56,356 nucleotides of DNA from Phenylobacterium sp. GTDB lineage: Bacteria; Pseudomonadota; Alphaproteobacteria; Caulobacterales; Caulobacteraceae. Every line of letters starts with the position of its first letter. Position 1 is the stretch's first letter. The DNA lies in assembly GCA_018001015.1 (NCBI GenBank), contig JAGNIV010000021.1:1-56356 (forward strand). Direction: 5' to 3'. Position numbers and translations under genes: made by a program. Positions 51,506 to 56,356 of this stretch are shown here, piece after piece. The notes under the pieces were generated by a model. It saw only the letters and a list, made by a program, of their open reading frames with translations, searched no databases and was not told the origin of the DNA.

Positions 51506-51996
51506 GCTCTGTGAAGATTCACGTTCCCGTGGTCCGCCTGGCCAAGCTGCTGCGGACGCCCGGAGGGACACCCGTCGCCGACGCGATCAAGCGGGTGGGG
51601 GTGGGCCTGGAAAGCCTGCGCGCCGAGTGCCTGGACGAACTGCGGGTGACCCTGGACCAGGCCGAGCTGTGCGCGGCCCGGGCCAATGGCGAGTATGACG
51701 CCGTCGTCGCCGACGAACTCTACGCCATCGCCAGCGCGGCCATCGGCGTGCCCACGGCCTGTGGCCTGGCGCCCATCGACACCGCCCTGATCAGCCTGGC
51801 CGACCTCACCGACTATCTGCGGACCCGCACGACCTGGGACGCCAACGCCGTGGCGGTCCACCTGCGGGCCTTCCGCCTGCTGCTGCACACCGAGGCGGGC
51901 AAGGACGCCAACGGCACCAAGGCCATCCTGGAGGGCCTGCGCCGGGTCAGCCAGCGCTACGCCAAGCCGGAGGCCACGCGCGCCGCCGCGGGCTGA
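51502..51996 (+). CDS. Helical protein, partner of the receiver protein
   Basis: I do not recognise this 164-residue protein. It begins KIHVPVVRLAKLLRTPGGTP and is mostly helical, with a centre at GVGLESLRAECLDELRVTLD and a tail rich in Arg and Ala. No catalytic motif is seen. The TTG at 51502 overlaps the receiver gene's stop; a GTG at 51511 is an equally possible start. Coupled expression suggests a complex or phospho-dependent output; similar pairs occur near chemotaxis or cell-cycle genes in this group, but no such genes are near. Confidence 0.7.
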   Translation: MSSVKIHVPVVRLAKLLRTPGGTPVADAIKRVGVGLESLRAECLDELRVTLDQAELCAARANGEYDAVVADELYAIASAAIGVPTACGLAPIDTALISLADLTDYLRTRTTWDANAVAVHLRAFRLLLHTEAGKDANGTKAILEGLRRVSQRYAKPEATRAAAG

Positions 51997-52007
51997 GGGG
52001 CGGGCGG

Positions 52008-52481
52008 CTAAAATTTCGCCATCAAGCCCGTGGCGTCTTCTGAGAAAAGATCAAGATTTCTCAGGAACAGATCGCTCGAAATCCCGGCCTTGTCGAACAG
52101 CAGGTGCCGGTAGAGCACGATCGACTTGTCGACGATAATGGTCTTGGAGAAGAGTTCCTCCTGATTCCATTTCACGTGCAGGTCGGCACACTTCTTCATG
52201 CTGTCCGAGCAATCCCAAACAGATAGGAACTCGATCTGGTCGCAGGACTTGTTGCCCGTGCAGCCGGAGAAATACAGGATGATGTCATTGCCGCCCGATG
52301 CGGTGTCGATCTTGGGATCGCCCTCGTCATTGGTGGAGACCTTGGCCTTGTACCCGCCCTCCAGGAGGGCCGCGGACACGCTGGTTGGCTCATGGGAGGT
52401 CACCGGCGCAGCCTGGGCGGATGTCGCGAGGGCGATCAGGGCGGACGCCCACAGCGTCGCAGCGAGAGCTTTGCCAGCCAA
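52008..52481 (-). CDS. YbjN domain-containing protein, secreted
   Basis: This 157-residue protein has a signal peptide (MAGKALAATLWASALIALAT, cut near AQAAP) and a YbjN-type domain: IILYFSGCTGNKSCDQIEFL, then LHVKWNQEELFSKTIIVDKS and SSDLFLRNLDLF. Cys pairs are likely disulfides. YbjN proteins are linked to envelope stress and type III secretion-chaperone-like folds. The TTG at 52481 with GGGGGAAG upstream is chosen; a longer frame upstream is not signal-like. It faces the TPR gene across 168 bases. Confidence 0.78.
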   Translation of the reverse strand: MAGKALAATLWASALIALATSAQAAPVTSHEPTSVSAALLEGGYKAKVSTNDEGDPKIDTASGGNDIILYFSGCTGNKSCDQIEFLSVWDCSDSMKKCADLHVKWNQEELFSKTIIVDKSIVLYRHLLFDKAGISSDLFLRNLDLFSEDATGLMAKF

Positions 52482-52649
52482 TATCTTCCCCCCCAAACGG
52501 CGGCCCCCCAGGGTCGTCAGTCGCCGCGAGGGTAGTTTGGCGATCCTAGCCCGTAAAGCCGAACTGTCCCATGGAGCGCGGGCGTCATCCGCCCCGCCGC
52601 CGCGGGCTGAGGCCTTTACGCAGCGCGCGGCAGCCGCTTCACTGGGGTC

Positions 52650-53492
52650 ATGACCGACAACAGTATCCGCGACCGCTCCCGCCGCACCCTGGAGAGCGCC
52701 CGAGCCAATTATCAGGCCGACCCCTCCCTGCCCAACACCGTGTGGTACGGCCGGGTTCTGGGCTTCCGCTATCAGATCGAAGAGGCCATCGCGGTGTTCA
52801 GCGAGGGGCTGGAGCGGTTCCCCGACTCCTTCGAACTGCTGCGTCAGCGCGGCCACCGCTATCTCTCGACCCGGCGGTTCGCTGAGGGGCTGACCGACCT
52901 GGCCCGCGCCGCCGAGTTGCTGGAGGGCCTGCCCGAGTGGATAGAGCCGGACGGCAAGGACAACGAGCTGCCGGTGCCGGCCACCAGCATCCAGTTCAAC
53001 ACCTGGTATCACCTGGCCCTGGCCCACTACCTGCTGGGCGACTGGGACGCCGCCGAGGCCGCCTACCGCCGCTGCCTGGACTGGGTGGCGCCGGGCGATC
53101 ACGACGGGCTGACGGCCTGTAACGACTGGCTCTACATGACCCTGCGCCGGCGGGGCGACGAGGCGGCCGCCGCCGAGGTGCTGGCCGCGATCCCGCACGG
53201 CCTGGCCGACGAGGCCTTCGTCGAGGGCCCCTCCTATTATCGGCGCCTGCGGATGTACCGGGGCGAGTTCGAGCCCCAGGACCTGCTGACCCCGGAGATC
53301 GGGTCCCAGGTGATCCACGACCTGGAGACCCTCTACGCCACCCAGGGCTACGGGGTGGGCAACTGGTATCTCTACAATGGCGAGACCGACCGCGCCCGGG
53401 CGGTGTTCGAGCAGATCCTGCAGGGCCGCAGCCGCTTCGCCTTCGGCTACATCGCCGCCGAGCGGGATCTACGCGAGATGACGGGCGGATAG
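52650..53492 (+). CDS. Tetratricopeptide-repeat protein
   Basis: This 280-residue protein has tetratricopeptide-like repeats: IEEAIAVFSEGLERFPDSFE near residues 44-63, FAEGLTDLARAAELLEG and GDWDAAEAAYRRCLDW. The end, YNGETDRARAVFEQILQGRS, is a further repeat. There is no signal peptide, so it is probably a cytoplasmic scaffold. No partner is visible next to it. It is the last clearly core gene before the toxin remnant and accessory region. Confidence 0.85.
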   Translation: MTDNSIRDRSRRTLESARANYQADPSLPNTVWYGRVLGFRYQIEEAIAVFSEGLERFPDSFELLRQRGHRYLSTRRFAEGLTDLARAAELLEGLPEWIEPDGKDNELPVPATSIQFNTWYHLALAHYLLGDWDAAEAAYRRCLDWVAPGDHDGLTACNDWLYMTLRRRGDEAAAAEVLAAIPHGLADEAFVEGPSYYRRLRMYRGEFEPQDLLTPEIGSQVIHDLETLYATQGYGVGNWYLYNGETDRARAVFEQILQGRSRFAFGYIAAERDLREMTGG

Positions 53493-53554
53493 GCGCCAAT
53501 CTGAGAGAACTCCGGGCCGGGCTGCATCCGCTGACGGCGTAGGTAGCTCCCTTG

Positions 53555-53569
53555 GTTCATGATTTGTTC
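53555..53569 (+). promoter_or_regulatory. LexA (SOS) box upstream of the toxin remnant
   Basis: GTTCATGATTTGTTC matches GTTC-N7-GTTC exactly. The following bases TAGAC, a 14-base spacer and TGAGAGGTT align with the leader of the intact toxin gene at 31012, including the spacing, so this is the retained promoter of a former toxin copy. Confidence 0.75.
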
Positions 53570-53596
53570 TAGACGCTATGCCCAGCTTGTGAGAGG

Positions 53597-53779
53597 TTGC
53601 TGGACTTCGAGGATGGAGTGCGACGCAGGGTTCAGAAGGGCGAAATTGTCGAATATGCCGCCACACCTCTCTACGCACCCAGAGCCCTGCCGCCGGCCCA
53701 AATTCTTCTTACCGCGCTTGGTTCACGTGGTGCGCCCACCGCTCGGATCGTCGAAAACCCGGCAGGGAGGCGCAAGTGA
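53597..53779 (+). pseudogene. C-terminal remnant of the SUKH-linked nuclease toxin
   Basis: The 60-residue frame LDFEDGVRRRVQKGEIVEYA... TARIVENPAGRRK matches residues ~259-316 of the intact toxin (SFEDRIKRQVRTGEVVEYSA... ARIVENPAGKRR). The nuclease His motif and all upstream parts are missing, so no activity is expected. The retained leader and LexA box precede it directly, which fits a single internal deletion of about 750 or more bases of coding sequence. The immunity gene overlaps its end by GTGA, as in the intact locus. Confidence 0.85.
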
Positions 53780-54531
53780 CGATTGAGAATTTGATCAAGG
53801 TCGTCCCGCCGCCTGCGATGCCGGACGAAGCATATTCTGGCTCATGGGGGGCGATCGAAGCGGACCTCGGTACAGAGCTGCCCCAAGACTACAAGGATTT
53901 CGTCCGGCTCTATGGGCACGGCAACTTCATGGAGTTCTTGGCCGTTCACGTGCCGGTGTCGTGGAGTCCCTATGTGACGCTCCAGTCGGAGGTGCGCAAA
54001 ATCTGCGACACGGTCCGCATCGTCGGCTCCGCCGACGACAATCTCCCCTTTCCCCTTTGGCCTGAGCCAGGCGGCCTTCTACCGTTCGGTAAGACCGACT
54101 TTGGGGATTTTCTTTTCTGGTCGCCGCGCGGGCGGCCTGACGACTGGGGCGTCGTGGTCTGGGACCGAGGGATGGGACACTACGAGGCGTTCAGTTGCGA
54201 CCTCACCGACTTCCTCGCCGGGCTCGCCACAGGCGAGATCGAACCCAAGGAATTTCCCGAGGACATGCTGCCCTGCGAGCGGCTGTTCGAGCCGTCGCCC
54301 CCGCCCCGCGCCGAACAACGCGGTTGGGGGCCTGATCTAACGGGACATTTTGGCGGCAAGAGCGTCGTCCGCCTGGAGCTAAGTCAGCGGCTTGGGGCCG
54401 GCGCCCCAAGGCTGACGCTCTCGGGATTGTCATGGCGCGCTTGGTGGCGTGTTTCGCACACGCGCCGGGCGGCGTTCGGTTCAGCATCGGCCAGCCAAGG
54501 AGCCTGCCGAACCATGAGATCGAGCTTATAG
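53776..54531 (+). CDS. SUKH-1 (SMI1/KNR4) immunity protein, copy 2, with run-on tail
   Basis: The first ~175 residues match copy 1 throughout: IEADLGTELPQDYKDFVRLY, GGLLPFGKTDFGDFLFWSP and WGVVVWDRGMGHYEAFSCDL. Similarity ends after PSPPPRAE near 54318. The remaining ~75 residues (GWGPDLTGHFGGKSVV and on) are antisense to the PLD gene, so the original stop has been lost at a junction. The start is GTG at 53776, overlapping the toxin remnant's stop. It could still protect against the intact toxin if the tail does not disturb folding. Confidence 0.8.
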   Translation: MTIENLIKVVPPPAMPDEAYSGSWGAIEADLGTELPQDYKDFVRLYGHGNFMEFLAVHVPVSWSPYVTLQSEVRKICDTVRIVGSADDNLPFPLWPEPGGLLPFGKTDFGDFLFWSPRGRPDDWGVVVWDRGMGHYEAFSCDLTDFLAGLATGEIEPKEFPEDMLPCERLFEPSPPPRAEQRGWGPDLTGHFGGKSVVRLELSQRLGAGAPRLTLSGLSWRAWWRVSHTRRAAFGSASASQGACRTMRSSL

Positions 54532-54995
54532 GCGAGGGCCTCTCCAGGCTGCTGCAGCCAAACCTTTAGGTAGTCGAAAGCCTTGCGGACCACCGCGGCG
54601 GCGGGCGCGTCCGCCGCAGTGCGACGTGACCAGGTTAGCGCTGTGGTGATCTCTTGATTGTGGCCCCAGCCCGCGGCTGTGACATTGGCCGATCCAATGA
54701 GAAGTCGTGCCTTGTCGGGGGCCAACCGCAACGACACCTTCGGGTGAAAGCACCCCGCGACGCGGGCCGGGGCGACCACGTAACGCCGGCCCGCGCCTTG
54801 AAAACCCGCCGGATCGGCGTCGAGCGCCTGATCCAACATGGCTGCATCGGCGATCAGGATGTTGTTCTCACATCCATAGGCACGGAATCGAGATGCGACG
54901 ACACGGTCATAGAACTGAGGGTCGACCGAGTAGGTGGTCATGATGGAGCTGCGCCAGCCCGACTGGCGCAGCTCGTCAATGAGCTTGATACGCAT
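54384..54995 (-). CDS. PLD-like nuclease domain protein, probably truncated
   Basis: This 203-residue protein has one phospholipase-D/HKD-type motif: CFHPKVSLRLAPD followed by LLIGSANVTAAGWG, about residues 82-107, after an N-terminal strand SSIMTTYSVDPQFYDRVV. Such domains act as nucleases in restriction and antiphage proteins that are usually much longer and contain a second motif. The end (ARHDNPESVSLGAPAPSR) does not look like the family and lies at the junction with the immunity copy, so the gene is likely 3'-truncated. It overlaps the preceding 412-residue gene by 20 bases, indicating coupled expression. Confidence 0.65.
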   Translation of the reverse strand: MRIKLIDELRQSGWRSSIMTTYSVDPQFYDRVVASRFRAYGCENNILIADAAMLDQALDADPAGFQGAGRRYVVAPARVAGCFHPKVSLRLAPDKARLLIGSANVTAAGWGHNQEITTALTWSRRTAADAPAAAVVRKAFDYLKVWLQQPGEALAYKLDLMVRQAPWLADAEPNAARRVCETRHQARHDNPESVSLGAPAPSR

Positions 54996-56214
54996 CGAGG
55001 AACCGCCGCCCTTCCGCTGTCACTTTCTCGGCGGCGTGCAGGCCCGCATCACCCATGAAGCGTGTAAGGTTTTGGAGGCGGGGGGTCGTGTAGGTGTACT
55101 TCCCCAATTGCCCCTCGGACATCTCGCCGTCGGCTAACAGGAAGTGATAAGTGAACGTGCCAGATCCTGCGAGTTTCTGGCCGGCAATCGCCATGTGTTC
55201 GGCCACGATGTGGCGCTGCAAAACGCTGAGCAAGGCTCCCGCCACATCGCTGTTGGACGCCGCAGTCAGTGCCTGAAGAACGCCAGCGAGCGAACGTCCT
55301 GTAGGTCCTGCGCCTCGCGATATTTCGTGCAATACGCCTAGCTGGCTATTGCCCCATCTCACCCACAGCACTGCCAGCAGCTTCAGCGCTGCCTGCCAGA
55401 TCGCCTCGTCTCCTGCGGCCCCCTGAGCGATTGCGCGCAGGATCGGCTCGGCGAGATCGTCCTCGTCAGCTTCTGTCAGCGAACGCGCCCAGGCATCCCA
55501 GCTCTGTGCACGTGCATCTTCGTCGAGGGCTTGTTCTAAAAGGGCGGCAATCACGGTCGCCGGCGAGGTCGCACCTCCGAACTCAGGGAGGAGCGAGACC
55601 ATCCCGTTCAGGAGGCACTCCAGCGCGACATGACCGTACTCGTTGGCCTGGTAGGCGCGCCATCCATCGATCGTGGTTCCTGTGATGTCGATGGGCGAAC
55701 CGTCAGGGGCTTCGCGAGCATAGAACGCTCGCCGCAGGGGACGCTCGTCTCGCGTCCCAATCCCGCGGTCTAGAAGCTCGAGGCGGAGCCAAGCCGAAGA
55801 CCGGCGGCTTCTGGCGCCTTGATCAAACTGCAGCCGTTCTCCCAATAGGTAGGACTTCAGCAGGGACCACTCGTCGCTTTCCAGCGGTAGGCACGCGGGG
55901 TGAGCGTCGCGTCCGATCTCGAGCAGCGCTGCCCGATCAACAGTTCCAACCTCAATCCCTTCGAGAAGGATATCTGCGGTCGAACCGATGGAGCTGCCGA
56001 AGCTGCGTGCCAGATCTTGGCCAAATCCCTCGTCCAACAGGGGGAGCGGGTCGGACCGCTTCAACATGCCGGCCTCCAGCATGCTAGCGACGTAGAACTG
56101 ACCCATGTTGCCGCGCTTGGCCTTCAGATATTGACCCGACACTCCGGGACTGTCCGTGTGCGGAGCAAGATCGATCGAGGCGCCATCTGATTGGAGAGCG
56201 GGTTTCTCCCGCAA
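54976..56214 (-). CDS. Unrecognised protein partnered with the PLD gene, 5' end probably cut by an IS
   Basis: I do not recognise this 412-residue protein. It is mixed helical with no signal peptide or membrane spans; identifiable stretches are GNMGQFYVASMLEAGMLKRS near the N-terminus, YGHVALECLLNGMVSLLPEF in the middle and FTYHFLLADGEMSEGQLGKY near the end. The only nearby start is TTG at 56214, but the frame stays open through GDWALREKP into the IS21-like end at 56232. The native N-terminus was therefore probably upstream and has been lost. Base composition looks lower in GC than most of the window, suggesting acquired DNA. It overlaps the PLD gene, so a two-gene defence-type unit is possible. 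Confidence 0.6.
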   Translation of the reverse strand: MREKPALQSDGASIDLAPHTDSPGVSGQYLKAKRGNMGQFYVASMLEAGMLKRSDPLPLLDEGFGQDLARSFGSSIGSTADILLEGIEVGTVDRAALLEIGRDAHPACLPLESDEWSLLKSYLLGERLQFDQGARSRRSSAWLRLELLDRGIGTRDERPLRRAFYAREAPDGSPIDITGTTIDGWRAYQANEYGHVALECLLNGMVSLLPEFGGATSPATVIAALLEQALDEDARAQSWDAWARSLTEADEDDLAEPILRAIAQGAAGDEAIWQAALKLLAVLWVRWGNSQLGVLHEISRGAGPTGRSLAGVLQALTAASNSDVAGALLSVLQRHIVAEHMAIAGQKLAGSGTFTYHFLLADGEMSEGQLGKYTYTTPRLQNLTRFMGDAGLHAAEKVTAEGRRFLDAYQAH

Positions 56215-56231
56215 AGCCCAATCGCCACCGG

Positions 56232-56356
56232 TGTGAATCGGCGTGGAAAACTGACCCCCATCTCGGGGAGATCGGCGTCGAAAAATGACCCCCCTGTTCC
56301 TGAGGTTTTGATGGCCAGATCGGCGGCTTGTTCAGCTGCGGATCGAGACGGGGATG
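56232..56356. mobile_element. End of an IS21-like insertion sequence (partial)
   Basis: From TGTGAATCGGCGTGGAAAAC the sequence has two tandem terminal repeats: ATCGGCGTGGAAAACTGACC at 56237-56256 and ATCGGCGTCGAAAAATGACC at 56271-56290, each ending in runs of C and 34 bases apart. Multiple terminal repeats with GACCCCC are typical of IS21-family elements. The transposase gene would lie to the right, outside the window. The element begins inside the open frame of the 412-residue gene. Confidence 0.7.

Noticed and set aside
54319-54531. C-terminal 70 residues of the copy 2 immunity frame as a real domain
   Set aside because: They are absent from copy 1 and run antisense through the PLD gene, so a lost stop codon explains them.
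56310-56356. Start of an IS21 transposase gene
   Set aside because: Only about 45 bases are visible and the possible frames do not show a recognisable transposase N-terminus.

Overview
The window is high-GC DNA of the kind found in freshwater and soil alphaproteobacteria of the Caulobacteraceae; Phenylobacterium or a close relative is my best guess. The guess rests on the gene repertoire (TonB-dependent receptor, several acyl-CoA ligases, a thiolase-like/DUF35 pair, SDRs, a CehA/McbA hydrolase), on REP-like intergenic repeats with the core CCCGGCGAAGGCCGGG, and on alphaproteobacterial LexA boxes (GTTC-N7-GTTC). I cannot confirm the genus without a search. No tRNA, rRNA or CRISPR array was seen.

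0-24 kb is mostly chromosomal housekeeping and catabolism. It holds an acyl-CoA ligase. Next comes a four-gene divergent lipid-modification cluster (DUF2177, cyclopropane-synthase-like methyltransferase / FAD protein, DUF1365). Then follow a two-gene heterodimeric ABC exporter, a lipocalin, and a TauD-type dioxygenase divergent from a Crp/Fnr regulator. After these come HxlR/SDR/isomerase genes, an M28 peptidase, a LemA-TPM-TPM envelope operon, a CitMHS transporter and an Ior-type molybdenum hydroxylase.

24-29 kb carries a double-TetR regulator split by an apparent one-base deletion in a G run, followed by a single-chain biotin-dependent acyl-CoA carboxylase of 1117 residues and two small secreted proteins.

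29.5-31.1 kb is a polymorphic-type nuclease toxin with a SUKH (SMI1/KNR4) immunity gene overlapping it by 4 bp. A perfect LexA box, GTTC-N7-GTTC, lies upstream of the toxin. About 22 kb away (53.5-54.3 kb) a second copy survives as the same leader with its own LexA box, only the last ~60 residues of the toxin, and a paralogous immunity gene. This SOS-linked toxin/immunity family, caught in an intact and a collapsed state, is the most interesting system here.

31-53 kb returns to core functions: a MoxR/VWA (CoxD/CoxE-like) pair; a TonB receptor and hydrolase that appear to share a palindromic operator with an adjacent TetR gene; a phosphotransferase; a triple-PAS hybrid kinase; a second acyl-CoA ligase; RsgA; a DUF35/thiolase-like pair; a PHP-type hydrolase; a receiver-domain protein and partner; a YbjN protein and a TPR protein.

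54.4-56.3 kb looks accessory: a short PLD-type nuclease, an unrecognised 412-residue protein overlapping it, and at the right edge the terminal repeats of an IS21-like element that appears to cut into that gene's 5' region.
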